A program made the position numbers and the translations under genes. 64,000 nucleotides of DNA, taken from NCBI RefSeq assembly GCF_000092125.1, contig NC_014212.1, positions 2,876,279 to 2,940,278 on the forward strand, given 5' to 3'. Numbering within the stretch: position 1 is the first letter of the stretch; each line of letters begins with the position of its first letter. The notes below the pieces were generated by a model that made no database searches, had not been told where the DNA came from, and saw nothing but the letters and a program-made list of their open reading frames with translations. The stretch comes from Allomeiothermus silvanus DSM 9946 (lineage in GTDB: Bacteria > Deinococcota > Deinococci > Deinococcales > Thermaceae). Shown here in pieces: positions 44,096 to 53,294 of the stretch.

Positions 44096-44975
44096 ACGTG
44101 GTTTGCTACTTGAAATGGGGGAAGAAAAGGGAGATGGTCTTCATTGCTATGAGAAACCATCCCCGCTATCAGCATAGCCTGGAGGAACTGTTTTTGAGGG
44201 TCTTCATCCTGGTGGATGACTGGCTCAAAGCCAACCAGGAGCGCTTCAGGCTACCGGTGCAAGCCAACCAGGTGGCCAGCTACAGCGAGTTATTCACCAT
44301 AGCCCTGGTAGGTGAACTGTTGGCCCAACCCTACGAGTCGGTGTGGTACTGGCTGGTGCGTCAGAATCATCGGGGCTTGTTCCCGCGACTACCCGAGTAC
44401 AGCCGTTACCATCGGATCGTGCGCAATGCGGAGCCCCTATGGGCCGAGCTCGCTCAATCGCTAGCCGCCAAGGAGGATGAGGATTGGGGGATTGAGGTCA
44501 TCGACACCAAGCCCCTCCCCATCGCCAAGGGTAAGCGTTGGGAATGGGCCAAGATGCCCGAGGCCAGCAAGGGCTTCAGCACCATGGGGATGGTCTGGGG
44601 CTTTAAGCTGCACGCGGTGGTGAGCCTGGGGGGGCTGTTCCGACGTTGGGCCTTTGTGCCTGCGCACGCGCACGAGAGCCGTGTGGTCGAGGGACTGCTT
44701 GGGAGGGCCACGCTAGGGGACAGGGCTTACGTAGGCACGGGGGTGTACTGTCCCAGCCGCAAGAACATGAAGCGCCAGACCTTCTGGCCCAGGGCTTTAT
44801 CCAGGCTGCGTAAACGCATCGAGACCAGTTTCAGTTCCCTGGTCCGCTCGCTTCACCTGCACGTGGGGCAGGTCAAGACCTTCTGGTCTTTACGAGCCAG
44901 GGTCAACCTCAAAATCGCTGCCCACAACCTCATGCACTCAGGTGTGTTGGTCTGACTTCAGGTAGCAAACGAGGT
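44096..44975 (+). mobile_element. IS982-family insertion sequence (880 bp)
   Basis: Inverted ends ACGTGGTTTGCTACTTGAAA (left) and ACCTCGTTTGCTACCTGAAG (right, complement) bound the element. A 4-bp direct repeat AATA flanks it (44092-44095, 44976-44979). The split host gene becomes perfectly continuous when it is removed, confirming the boundaries. Confidence 0.9.
44134..44955 (+). CDS. IS982-family transposase
   Basis: A ~273-aa transposase reading from ATG 44134 (or ATG 44149 after GGGAG). Typical IS982 segments are SYSELFTIALVGELL, IEVIDTKPLPIAKGKR with the first Asp, GFKLHAVVSLGG, ATLGDRAYVGTG with the second Asp, and LRKRIETSFSSLVRS with the catalytic Glu in RIET. The open frame starts earlier (44056) only because it crosses the element's left end. 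Full length, so possibly active. Confidence 0.88.
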   Translation: MVFIAMRNHPRYQHSLEELFLRVFILVDDWLKANQERFRLPVQANQVASYSELFTIALVGELLAQPYESVWYWLVRQNHRGLFPRLPEYSRYHRIVRNAEPLWAELAQSLAAKEDEDWGIEVIDTKPLPIAKGKRWEWAKMPEASKGFSTMGMVWGFKLHAVVSLGGLFRRWAFVPAHAHESRVVEGLLGRATLGDRAYVGTGVYCPSRKNMKRQTFWPRALSRLRKRIETSFSSLVRSLHLHVGQVKTFWSLRARVNLKIAAHNLMHSGVLV

Positions 44976-46210
44976 AATACTTAATCGTGGGCGGGGGCAT
45001 GGCTGCGGACGCGGCGCTACGGGGAATCCGCGAACTCGATCCGATGGGCACAGTGGGGATGGTAAGCGCCGAGCCCCACCCACCCTATAACCGTCCGCCG
45101 CTTTCCAAGGGGCTGTGGAAGGGCCAATCGGTGGATGAAATCTGGCGGCACGCCGATGACCTGGCCGCCGAGGTCCACCTGGGGCATCGCATTGTGGCGC
45201 TCGACCTCGAGCGCTCCCAGGCCACCGATGAGCAGGGCCAGGTATATGGCTTCGAAAAGGTTCTCCTGGCGACCGGGAGCACCCCCCGTCGCTTCCCCTT
45301 CGGTGGAACCGACATCCTCTACTACCGCACCTACGACGATTATCGGCATCTGCGGGCTTTAGCCCAGCATGCTGAATCCTTTGCGGTGATCGGCGGGGGT
45401 TTCATCGGTTCGGAGATGGCTGCGGCGCTGAGGTTTGCCAACAAGCGCGTTACCCTGATATTTCCTGAGGGAGGGATTGGAGCACGGTTATTTCCTGCCG
45501 ATCTGGCCCGCTTCTTGGTGGATTTTTACCGGGAAAAAGGCGTAGAGGTACGGCCCGGCGAAGGAGTGGTGGGCCTCGAGCGGCAGGGGCAGGATTTGAA
45601 TCTCCAGTTACAAAGTGGCCAAACGCTGACGGTCCAAGGGGTAGTGGCCGGCATCGGGGTCTTCCCCAGCATTGAGCTAGCCCAGCAGGCGGGCCTGCGG
45701 GTGGAGGACGGGATCGTGGTCAACGAGCTAGGTCAGACCGATGCCCCCAACGTCTACGCCGCGGGGGACGTGGCCCGCTTTTATAACCCGGCCCTCCAGG
45801 CCTGGCTGCGGGTGGAGCATGAAGACCACGCCAACACCCACGGCCTCACGGTAGGGCGCAATATGGCCGGGGCCCACGAGCCTTATCACCACTTGCCCTT
45901 CTTCTACTCCGATCTTTTCGAGCTGGGCTACGAGGCAGTGGGAATCCTGGATTCCCGCCTGGAGACGGTGAGCGATTGGAAAGACCCCTTCCGCGAAGGG
46001 GTGGTCTATTACCTCGAGCAGGGCCGCCTTCGTGGGGTGCTGTTGTGGAACACCTGGGGCAAGGTCGATGCGGCCCGGGCCCTGATCGCCGAACAAGGCC
46101 CCTTTAGGCCACAGGACTTGCAAGGAAGGTTGGGGTAATCCCGTAAAGACGGTTTGCGCAAATGCCCCACACCGCTAACTTCGCCAAATCAGGGGGTTAC
46201 CGCGCGCCTT

Positions 46211-46248
46211 CCGTTACGGGCACCAGCCCGACCCCGATGGGGCTACAA
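46211..46248 (-). repeat. P3 hairpin repeat at the end of the MarR gene
   Basis: A 38-39-bp unit in minus orientation, TTGTAGCCCCATCGGGG followed by CGGGCTGGTGCCCG-type stem and CCGTTACGG. It differs from the PP2C-gene units at few positions. Its TAG is the stop codon of the MarR gene (46243-46245). Confidence 0.85.
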
Positions 46249-46869
46249 CGCCCGGCGTGCTTGCTCGAGCGGGGCAGGTTGATGATCGGCACATTCCAGC
46301 TGCAGATCTCCATCTCCAAATGCCGCATCCACGAAGGCGCAGTGGTGCGGGCGGGCCGTGCCGGGGTGGACATTGGGACGGAAGAAAGTGCAGGTGACGC
46401 ACATCCGCACGGGTGCGATATACCCCTTCTCCTGAAGCGCAGCGATCATCTTGACCAGACCGCGCAGAAAGACCTGCTGCTCCTCGGGCTCGAGGCTCTC
46501 CACCGCCGCCAGCAGGAAATCCGGCCACAGGGCGGTGCGCTGGGCCTCGGAGCGCCCCTCAGGGGTCAGGCTCAGGCTCACAGCGCGGGCATCGCCGGGC
46601 CCCCGGTTTTTGACCACCAGCCCCTTGGCGACGAGCACTTTCACTGCGTCGCTGGCAGTGGCTGGGGTGATACCCAACGCCTCGGCGATCTCCCCCAGTC
46701 GCCGGTCGCCTTTTTGTGCTAATAGCGTCAGGATTTGGCCTTGGGTGGGGGTAAGCCCCTGTTGGCCCGCCTCCTTCCAGGCTTGGGTCTTGAGGGCTAG
46801 GCTGATCTTGGCAAGGCCCGTAACCACCCGGCTGCTTATGGGTTGTTCGGAGAAGGCGTCCTCACTCAT
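46243..46869 (-). CDS. MarR-family regulator with a cysteine motif
   Basis: A 208-aa MarR-type winged-helix repressor (LTPTQGQILTLLAQKGDRRLGEIAEALGITPATASDAVKVLVAKGLV). The C-terminal extension carries CVTCTFF, HHCAF and LECADH, four Cys and nearby His that could bind an iron-sulfur cluster or zinc and give redox or NO sensing (inference). It lies 12 bp downstream of a protoglobin gene in one operon. The stop codon is provided by a P3 repeat. The start ATG 46869 is supported by the spacing. Confidence 0.85.
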   Translation of the reverse strand: MSEDAFSEQPISSRVVTGLAKISLALKTQAWKEAGQQGLTPTQGQILTLLAQKGDRRLGEIAEALGITPATASDAVKVLVAKGLVVKNRGPGDARAVSLSLTPEGRSEAQRTALWPDFLLAAVESLEPEEQQVFLRGLVKMIAALQEKGYIAPVRMCVTCTFFRPNVHPGTARPHHCAFVDAAFGDGDLQLECADHQPAPLEQARRAL

Positions 46870-46881
46870 GGGGCGTAGCGG

Positions 46882-47466
46882 CTAAAAGTCGCCCTCCTTG
46901 ACGTAAGGGTAACACCACAAGAGGGCCTGCAAAACCACCGCCTTGAACCAGGCCTGATGCATCCGCTCAACCTGCTCCTGGGGGTGGCCCTTTTTCGCCA
47001 GGAAGGGGCGCAGAGTAACGGTGATGGGGTAGATGAAAGCCACGATGTAGCGCATAGGCACTTGGGGGGCCGCGCCGAAGCCATCGGTCTGGTTTTTCTT
47101 GCTCCGGTGGTGGCGCAACCCGATCTCGTGCTGGTAGGCCAACCACTGAGCGTCATAGGGCCGCTGGCAGGTGTCGAGGATCCACTGCCCGAAGCGCTTG
47201 CGCACCGCCGCCAAATATTCGGGGCTGGGGTTGCCGTCGGGGCCGCCGAAGTAGTAGACCAGGTGGGGATGGGCGGCCACGAAACCGTACCACACGTCCA
47301 GGATCTCCTCCACCTGGTCAGCCAGCACCTCCCCGGCCTGGCGTAAGGCGGCGTGGTCATCGTCGGTGAAGAGGAGGCTGGCCTTGAGAAGCTCGAGATC
47401 TTGGTGGTTCAGCGGCGAGGGCCCGAGGGCGGGGCTGCCGTAGGTATAGCCGGGGATGCTCTGCAT
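46882..47466 (-). CDS. Protoglobin
   Basis: A 194-aa haem-binding protein of the protoglobin family: LELLKASLLFTDDDHAALRQAGEVL, YGFVAAHPHLVYYF and FGQWILDTCQRPYDAQWLAYQHEIGLRHH, the last with the candidate proximal His. Protoglobins bind O2, CO and NO and may detoxify or sense them. I start at ATG 47466 with GGGAGG 6 nt upstream; the longer frame to 47514 crosses the operator at 47483-47495. It leads an operon with a Cys-rich MarR regulator, suggesting a gas or redox response. Confidence 0.87.
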   Translation of the reverse strand: MQSIPGYTYGSPALGPSPLNHQDLELLKASLLFTDDDHAALRQAGEVLADQVEEILDVWYGFVAAHPHLVYYFGGPDGNPSPEYLAAVRKRFGQWILDTCQRPYDAQWLAYQHEIGLRHHRSKKNQTDGFGAAPQVPMRYIVAFIYPITVTLRPFLAKKGHPQEQVERMHQAWFKAVVLQALLWCYPYVKEGDF

Positions 47467-47482
47467 GGTTACCTCCCAATAT

Positions 47483-47495
47483 TTAGGACTCCTAA
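47483..47495. promoter_or_regulatory. Candidate MarR operator before the protoglobin gene
   Basis: TTAGGACTCCTAA is a perfect palindrome with one central base, 16 nt before the protoglobin start, in an AT-rich promoter. The MarR gene in the same operon is the obvious candidate regulator. Confidence 0.55.
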
Positions 47496-47682
47496 TTAAT
47501 AGCTCAAGGGGCAAACCCTGTCAAGCCCTCAGGCGTTGGTAGCCTCAGAGAGATAGTGCTTTGTAGATTCCCTACAAAGGGATGCCTTTGGCCATAGAAC
47601 GGCGGATTTGCCGGGCTGTGGGAGCTGCCGGGGCCTTGCACTTGACCATTGCATCAGCCCCGACCTAAGGATGAGCGGCCAT

Positions 47683-50600
47683 TCAAATCTCGAGCGAGAT
47701 TACCTGGTAGGGCCTAAAGCCAAACCGCAGGGTTGGCCCCATATGCTCGAGGGGCCCGGTAGCCTGCTCGAGCAGGTCCACCGGCTTAGCCCCCCGCACC
47801 AGGGGCCCCTCGAGCCGGGCCTCGCCCCGCCCGCCGTGGGCCTCGTATAACCGCAGGATGAGCCCCTGGCCCTCCTCGCTCTTCTTCAGCGCAGCCAGGC
47901 GCAGCCCGGCCCCCTGGATTCGGGCGAAGTGCTGCTGAACCGGCCAGCCCGAACCCTGAGCGGGGACAATCACCGCTTGGAGCGGGGCGCCCAGGTCGTG
48001 GGCCTCCCGGAGGGTGCCACTGCGCCAGTCCCCTGCGTGGGGATACAGGGCATAGGTAAAGCGGTGCTCGCCTTCATCGGCATAGGGGTCGGGGTAGACC
48101 GGCGCGCGCAGCAGGGTCAGGCCCAGTGTGCTCCCCCTAGCACTATGGCCGTACTTGCCATCGTTGAGCAGGCTCACCCCGTACCCGGCCTCGCTCAGGT
48201 CGGCCCAACGCAAGGCCGGAACCTCGAAGCGGGCCGCATCCCAGGGGGTGTTGGTGTGGGTGGGCCGGGCCACTGCGCCAAAAGCCGTCTCGTACCAGGC
48301 CTCGTGGCTGCGTACGGCCAGGAGGAAGTAGGCCCGCAGCAGGGTGCGCCGCCGCTCCCAGCGGATATGGGTGACGACCTCGAGCCGTCTACCCCCCGCC
48401 GTGAGTCGGTAGTCCTGCACAATCACCGCCCCCTCCAGCCGCCGCTCAACCCGAAGGCTGGCCCGCAGCGGCCCCGGCTCGAGCACCCGGGGCGCCTCCG
48501 CAGCCAGCACCTCTACTCCGTCCTGGACATAGGCTGCGTCCACCTCCCAGGCCTCCCACTCGCGCGGGAGGTCGGGGTAGGCCCACAGCTGGTTGCCCCT
48601 CCCGCCGAGCACCTCACGCCCGGCCTCCTTGTCGTAGAGCGAGGCCAGGGTCCCGTCGGGGGCGACCTCCACCCGGAGGTAGCGGTTTTCTAGCACGTTC
48701 GGGCTTACCTCCAGCCCGCCGGGGGCCGGGCGGGGGGTTCCCGGCACTACCGCCAAGGCCAGGTACCCTAGCCCCGGCACGCAGACACCCTCCGCCTCGG
48801 CAAAGACCTCGCCCCCCAGCTCCTGGTAGGGGACTTCAACCCCGCCGGGCGCCAGCAGCCGGAAGCCCCCCTCGCTGGGACGGGGCAGGCAAAGGCGCAG
48901 GGGTCGGTCCTCGAGCGTGAGGTTCCAGACCACTACCTGGGCCTGTGCATCGCGCGGCTCCGGCGTGATCGCGGCGCTCAGCTCCCGCAGAGCCTCCCCC
49001 CGCATCCGCTCGGCCTGCTCGAGGGTAGCCGTCAAGTCGCGCCAGGCCTCCTGGTAGACCTGGTGCACGCTCGAGCCTGGCAGCACGTCGTGGAACTGGT
49101 GGCGCAGCAAGGTGGTCCAGGCGGAGTACAGCTCCGCCTGGGGATAGGGCCGCCCCAGCATCCGGTAGGCCAGCGCAGCGGCGGCCTCGGCCTCAACCAG
49201 GGTATGTTCCAACCGGCGGTGCAGCCCCTTGACCCGGCCCTGGGTGGTGTAGGTTCCCCGGTGCAACTCGAGGTACTGCTCGCCCACCCAGACCGGCAAG
49301 GACGGGTTCTGGCCGGCGACCGCGTCGTAAAAATCCTCCACCCGCCCTGTCTCTAGCTGGGGCAGGCCGGGGAAGTCCTTGAGGCGCCGGTAGCGCTCGA
49401 GCATCTCTGCCGTCGGACCCCCACCCCCGTCCCCAGCACCAAAGCTGAAGAGCGAGGTGTCTGCGAAGCCCTTACCCTTGAAGTTGCGCCAGGTTCGGCC
49501 CAGGTCATCGGCCATGACCCTGCCGTTGTAGCCGCCGAAACCGGGGGGGGCGGGGGCATCGTTATTGAAGCTGTGGGCTAGCACCCGGCTGCCATCCAAC
49601 CCTTCCCAGTAATAAAGGTCGTAGGGAAACGCATTGGTTTCGTTCCAGTTGAGCTTGGTAGTGAAGAAATAGGGAATCCCGGCCAGTTGTAAGAGCTGGG
49701 GCAGGTTGGCGGTGTAGCCGAAGGTGTCGGGGAGCCAGCAGACCCGGGCCATCCGGCCAAAACGGCTCTCGAAGTAGCGCTGGCCGTAGAGGAGTTGCCG
49801 CACCCACGACTCGCCCGCCAGCAGGTTGCCGTCTGGCTCCACCCACATCCCCCCCACCAGCTCCCAGCGGCCTTCCTGCACCCTCTCCCGCACCCGTTCG
49901 AAGAGTTCGGGGTCGTCTTCCTCGAGCCAGGCGTAGGCCTGGGCGCTGGACTGGTTGAAGTACAGCTCGGGGTAGCGCTCCATCAGGTGGGCCACGGTGG
50001 CAAAGGTGCGCCGCACCTTGCGCCGGGTCTCGGCGAAGGGCCACAGCCAGGCCAGGTCAATGTGTGCGTGGCCGCTGAGCCACAGGCGGCCTTCGGCGGG
50101 ATAACGGGTGCGGATGTGCTCGAGGGCCGCCCGGAAGGCCTCGCGCCGGGCCGGAAGCTCGGCCCGCACGGCCTCGGGGAGCGCCACCGGCTCGGCTTCA
50201 AAGTGCCACTCGTCCCAGATCGAAGCCTGCACCGCAGCGGCCTCGGGGGCCTGGACGAGGCGGGCCAGGTAGCCCGGGGTGGGGCTACGGGGCAGCGCCA
50301 GCCCGGCCAGCGCCTCCTCGATGACCCCCCCCAGCATCGCGGCGATCTCTGGCTTACCCCCGCCCACTAAGTATCCCGCCGCGTCCAGCGCCGCCGCCAG
50401 GTCCTCGTGGAAGGCCCGCAGCAGAAGGTCCGGCACGACCAGCCGGGCCTCCTCGATCCGGGGCTGGTAGTTGGGCGTGCCGAAGAGCCCCTTGGGAACT
50501 GCCTCGAGCGCGAAGCGGAGTTCTTCCCCGCCTCGAGCTTGATCCAACACCGGGTACTCGCGGTGGTAAGGGTTGAGCCCGCCCACAACCCGCCCGCCCA

Positions 50601-50871
50601 CGCTCAGCCAGGCCTCTCCCCCCACCCCCAGCCGGACCCGAACCGGTTCCCCGGCCCAGCCGGGGGGTACGGTTGCGGAAAACTCCATCTGCACCGGAAA
50701 ATCCCGCGAGGGCCAGGTCTGACCCTCCTGGAGCGGCACCCACTCTTCGGCCCCGGCGGCCTTGAAGCGCCCGACCAGGGGCAGAGCGTAGCGATCCCTC
50801 CAGGCAGAGAGTTCGATCAGGCGGCGCTGAAGCCGCTGTATGCTTTGTGCGATAGGTCGCTGATCTTTCAT
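47683..50871 (-). CDS. GH38 alpha-mannosidase
   Basis: A 1062-aa cytoplasmic glycoside hydrolase. The GH38 metal/active-site motifs are LSGHAHIDLAWLWPFAETRRK near residue 265 and VCWLPDTFGYTANLPQLLQLAGI near 385, with the nucleophile Asp. An N-terminal beta domain (1-160) and C-terminal beta-sandwich domains complete the family architecture. It removes alpha-linked mannose. No signal peptide, so substrates are imported oligosaccharides or internal glycans. It stands alone, 26 bp downstream of the PP2C gene, and could be transcribed with it. Confidence 0.93.
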   Translation of the reverse strand: MKDQRPIAQSIQRLQRRLIELSAWRDRYALPLVGRFKAAGAEEWVPLQEGQTWPSRDFPVQMEFSATVPPGWAGEPVRVRLGVGGEAWLSVGGRVVGGLNPYHREYPVLDQARGGEELRFALEAVPKGLFGTPNYQPRIEEARLVVPDLLLRAFHEDLAAALDAAGYLVGGGKPEIAAMLGGVIEEALAGLALPRSPTPGYLARLVQAPEAAAVQASIWDEWHFEAEPVALPEAVRAELPARREAFRAALEHIRTRYPAEGRLWLSGHAHIDLAWLWPFAETRRKVRRTFATVAHLMERYPELYFNQSSAQAYAWLEEDDPELFERVRERVQEGRWELVGGMWVEPDGNLLAGESWVRQLLYGQRYFESRFGRMARVCWLPDTFGYTANLPQLLQLAGIPYFFTTKLNWNETNAFPYDLYYWEGLDGSRVLAHSFNNDAPAPPGFGGYNGRVMADDLGRTWRNFKGKGFADTSLFSFGAGDGGGGPTAEMLERYRRLKDFPGLPQLETGRVEDFYDAVAGQNPSLPVWVGEQYLELHRGTYTTQGRVKGLHRRLEHTLVEAEAAAALAYRMLGRPYPQAELYSAWTTLLRHQFHDVLPGSSVHQVYQEAWRDLTATLEQAERMRGEALRELSAAITPEPRDAQAQVVVWNLTLEDRPLRLCLPRPSEGGFRLLAPGGVEVPYQELGGEVFAEAEGVCVPGLGYLALAVVPGTPRPAPGGLEVSPNVLENRYLRVEVAPDGTLASLYDKEAGREVLGGRGNQLWAYPDLPREWEAWEVDAAYVQDGVEVLAAEAPRVLEPGPLRASLRVERRLEGAVIVQDYRLTAGGRRLEVVTHIRWERRRTLLRAYFLLAVRSHEAWYETAFGAVARPTHTNTPWDAARFEVPALRWADLSEAGYGVSLLNDGKYGHSARGSTLGLTLLRAPVYPDPYADEGEHRFTYALYPHAGDWRSGTLREAHDLGAPLQAVIVPAQGSGWPVQQHFARIQGAGLRLAALKKSEEGQGLILRLYEAHGGRGEARLEGPLVRGAKPVDLLEQATGPLEHMGPTLRFGFRPYQVISLEI

Positions 50872-50896
50872 CCTTCACCTGTCAATTTTCTTGACC

Positions 50897-52663
50897 TTAG
50901 CCCATCCGTCGCACGATGAGGGCGGTGGCGTTGTCGGGGGCACCGGCCTCGAGCGCAGTTGCCACCAGTGCCTCGGCAGCGGCCTGGGGGGTGAGGTTAT
51001 GGGAGAGGATTTCTGCCATGCGATGGTCGCTCACCTCGCCCCAAACCCCGTCCGACACCAGCAGCAGGGCTTCGCCGGGAAGTAGGGTGGCCGTAGGGGC
51101 GTCTGGCAGACCATCTACGTAGCCTTCTTGGGGTTGGCGCAGGCTGCCCAGCGAACGCAGCACCTTGTTGCGATCAGGATGCGCTGCGGCTTTCTCGGGG
51201 GTGATCATCCCGCTGGCCAGCAACGCCCCCACCAATGAGTGGTCGCGGCTGATCGGGCGCAGGCCTAGCCCGCTCCACAAGTAAGCCCGGGTATCGCCCA
51301 CGTGGGCCAAAGCGTAGCGGGCCCCCACCAAGAGCACCGCACTGATCGTGCAGCCGCCGTCCCTACCGCCCAGGGCTTGCAGCACGGCAGCGTTGGCCTC
51401 CCAAACCAGCCGCACCGCCCAGTCGGCCTGGGCTTGGGGGTCATCGAGGGGGTAGGGCGGGGCTGGGGCGACGAAGGTCTCCACCGCGGCCTGGCTAGCC
51501 CGCTCGCCCGCTGCCATCCCGCCCATGCCGTCCGCGACACAGGCCCGCAGCAGAAGGGTATGGTTGGCGTGGGCCTGGACGCGCTCGAGCCGATAGGCGA
51601 AAGCATCTTCGTTGTAAGGCCGGTCGGGGTTGAGACCTATGCTAGTAGCCGCCCCGACCTCGAGCACCGGCAGCGGGGGAGCCGAGAGCGACTTGAATAG
51701 CATCAAAGCCTGTTGCGGCGTAGGCCGCTCGTCCACCGGGGCCAGTAGTTGGTTCAGAGCCTGGGGAACCCCGGCCAGCGAGATCCCCATAAGCAACAGA
51801 TCGCTCGGTCCCTCCGCTGGCAGGGCGGTGCCGCTAAGAAGTTCGAAGAGCAGTGCCCCGAGCAAGTAGACTCCGGCTTTCGCACTGAGGGTAGCCTCAG
51901 CTAGTACCTCAGGTGGGGTGTAGCCTTCGCGCCACAGCGGCTCAGCCCGGCTCCCGATGCGGGCCAGGCGGGGCGGTGGAACAAGGCGCAGCCCTCCTTC
52001 GCTGCGGAGCAGGGAACGGGGCTCGAGGTCCAGCAGGGTGAGCCCCTTGAGTTCCAGGAAATACACGAACTGGGCCAGCGGACGCAGCACCTCAAGGGCC
52101 TCTTGGAGCGAGAGGCCCCGGCCTACCGGCTCGCCCTCGGGAGCGGCCACGGCTACGCCCTCTGGCCCCGCGTACAGCAGCCTGGGCAGGAGCCGGTGCC
52201 CGCCCACTTCAGCCAACAAGGTTCCGTCCAAGCCGGGGTTGAGGAGGGCTGTTGTAGCCCCATCGGGGCCGGGCTGGTGCCCGTAACGGGTTGTAGCCCC
52301 ATCGGGGCCGGGCTGGTGCCCGTAACGGGTTGTAGCCCCATCGGGGTCGGGCTGGCGCCCGTAACGGGGGGAATCCTGAGTCGCCCGGTACCAGCCCGCC
52401 AGATAGGGCTCGCCCACCGCGAAGGTCAAGTCACCCCAGGTGAGCAGGGTGCCGGGGGCCAGATCGGAGTTTTCCACGGTGAGGGGCAGGGGGGTCTCCT
52501 CCAGGAAACTCTCCTGTGGTGCAGGATCTGGCGGGGGCTTTTCGGCCACCATCCCCTCATTCTCGGCGGCAGCGATGGCCTCGACCTCGTCGTGAGGGTC
52601 GGTTGTAGCCCCATCGGGGCCGGGCTGGTGCCCGTAACGGGGCGCGGGGCGCTCCTCGGGCAT
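50897..52663 (-). CDS. PP2C-type protein phosphatase with N-terminal pseudokinase-like part and P3 repeats
   Basis: A 588-aa protein. Residues ~345-588 are a PP2C phosphatase: IGLNPDRPYNEDAF, VADGMGGMAAGERASQ, HVGDTRAYLW, SRDHSLVGALLASG, LLLVSDGVWGEV and GAPDNATALIV supply the metal-binding Asp/Gly. Residues ~150-340 resemble a degenerate kinase C-lobe without the catalytic HRD and DFG (LLDLEPRSLLR, VYLLGALLFELLSG). Five 13-residue units RYGHQPGPDGATT, one near residue 9 and a group of three to four near 97-140, are coded by 39-bp P3 repeats. Last gene of a vWA-kinase-FHA-PP2C operon, so it likely reverses the kinase. Confidence 0.88.
   Translation of the reverse strand: MPEERPAPRYGHQPGPDGATTDPHDEVEAIAAAENEGMVAEKPPPDPAPQESFLEETPLPLTVENSDLAPGTLLTWGDLTFAVGEPYLAGWYRATQDSPRYGRQPDPDGATTRYGHQPGPDGATTRYGHQPGPDGATTALLNPGLDGTLLAEVGGHRLLPRLLYAGPEGVAVAAPEGEPVGRGLSLQEALEVLRPLAQFVYFLELKGLTLLDLEPRSLLRSEGGLRLVPPPRLARIGSRAEPLWREGYTPPEVLAEATLSAKAGVYLLGALLFELLSGTALPAEGPSDLLLMGISLAGVPQALNQLLAPVDERPTPQQALMLFKSLSAPPLPVLEVGAATSIGLNPDRPYNEDAFAYRLERVQAHANHTLLLRACVADGMGGMAAGERASQAAVETFVAPAPPYPLDDPQAQADWAVRLVWEANAAVLQALGGRDGGCTISAVLLVGARYALAHVGDTRAYLWSGLGLRPISRDHSLVGALLASGMITPEKAAAHPDRNKVLRSLGSLRQPQEGYVDGLPDAPTATLLPGEALLLVSDGVWGEVSDHRMAEILSHNLTPQAAAEALVATALEAGAPDNATALIVRRMG
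52252..52368 (-). repeat. Three tandem 39-bp P3 repeats inside the PP2C gene
   Basis: Units at 52252, 52291 and 52330; the first two are identical and the third differs at two bases. Each unit contains three small stems: GCCCC/GGGGC, CGGGC/GCCCG and CCCG/CGGG. They read RYGHQPGPDGATT on the minus strand. Confidence 0.95.
52603..52641 (-). repeat. Single 39-bp P3 repeat near the start of the PP2C gene
   Basis: Identical to the unit at 52252-52290, and in the same reading frame, about 235 bp away. Two identical insertions in one gene argue for recent spread or gene conversion. Confidence 0.95.
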
Positions 52664-52664
52664 G

Positions 52665-53291
52665 CTATCCCTCTACCCCGCTGTGTGGCGAGGGGAGCAG
52701 CTCGAAGACCGCGATCACATTGCCAAAGGCCAGTTCGTCCCCGCTGTGCAGGGGGGTGGGCTCCACCAGGCGGGGGGAGTAAGTCTCCTCCCCGGCGCGC
52801 TTGACGAAGACCCCGTTGGTCGAACCCAGGTCACGCACCTTCCAAGCCCCGCCCTCGAAGTACAACTCGGCGTGGCGACGCGAGATGTTCTCAGCCCCCG
52901 GCACGCCGGTGAGGTCGATCTCGACCGGGCCGGTAGAGGCGTCGAAGCGTCCCACCACCAGGCGTGGGCCTTGCAGCGGGATCACCTCGGAGGTGAGAGC
53001 CCCGAAGCGCTTGAGGGTGAGCCGGGCCGGGCGGAAAGCCCCCTCGGGGGAAGCCGCCGGGGTCTCCCCTACCCCGAGGTCCTGGGTTACGGTGGGGCTG
53101 GCTGCGGGCGACGAAGCCGGTTCGGCAGGGGTCGGGCTGGCCTCAGCAGGAGCTTCTACCGGTGCGTCTGGGGTAGCGGGTGTATGAGTGGGCTTAGTCG
53201 CGGCTACGTCTGCCGTCAGTTCGACCCCGCAACCTTCGCAATACTGGGCGCCTTCGGGGTTCTGGGTTGCACATACTTTGCAGGTAATCAT
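52665..53291 (-). CDS. FHA-domain protein with zinc ribbon
   Basis: A 208-aa cytoplasmic protein. It begins with a zinc ribbon (CKVCATQNPEGAQYCEGC), then a Pro/Ala-rich linker (residues ~30-85), then an FHA domain (RLVVGRFDASTGPVEIDLTG, ENISRRHAELYFEGG, VRDLGSTNGVFVKR) that binds phosphothreonine. It overlaps no gene but is 1 bp from the PP2C start and 3 bp from the kinase, so all are co-translated. It probably reads phosphorylation made by the kinase. Confidence 0.9.
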   Translation of the reverse strand: MITCKVCATQNPEGAQYCEGCGVELTADVAATKPTHTPATPDAPVEAPAEASPTPAEPASSPAASPTVTQDLGVGETPAASPEGAFRPARLTLKRFGALTSEVIPLQGPRLVVGRFDASTGPVEIDLTGVPGAENISRRHAELYFEGGAWKVRDLGSTNGVFVKRAGEETYSPRLVEPTPLHSGDELAFGNVIAVFELLPSPHSGVEG

Positions 53292-53294
53292 GCT

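Larger units (their letters stand above)
44079..46138 (+). pseudogene. FAD-dependent NAD(P)H oxidoreductase gene split by an IS982-family element
   Basis: The start ATG at 44079, with GGGAAAGGAAGG before it, codes MPDYQ and is then cut by an insertion (44096-44975). The rest resumes at 44976. Removing the element and one AATA duplication restores MPDYQYLIVGGGMAADAALRG, the FAD-binding N-terminus of ferredoxin/rubredoxin-reductase-like enzymes, for a 391-aa protein. Downstream are FEKVLLATGSTPRRFP, a second Rossmann motif FAVIGGGFIGSEMAAALRF for NAD(P)H and VYAAGDVARF for FAD. Translation from GTG 44987 would still make 383 residues but lose the first FAD strand. Likely inactive unless the element leaves. 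Confidence 0.88.
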
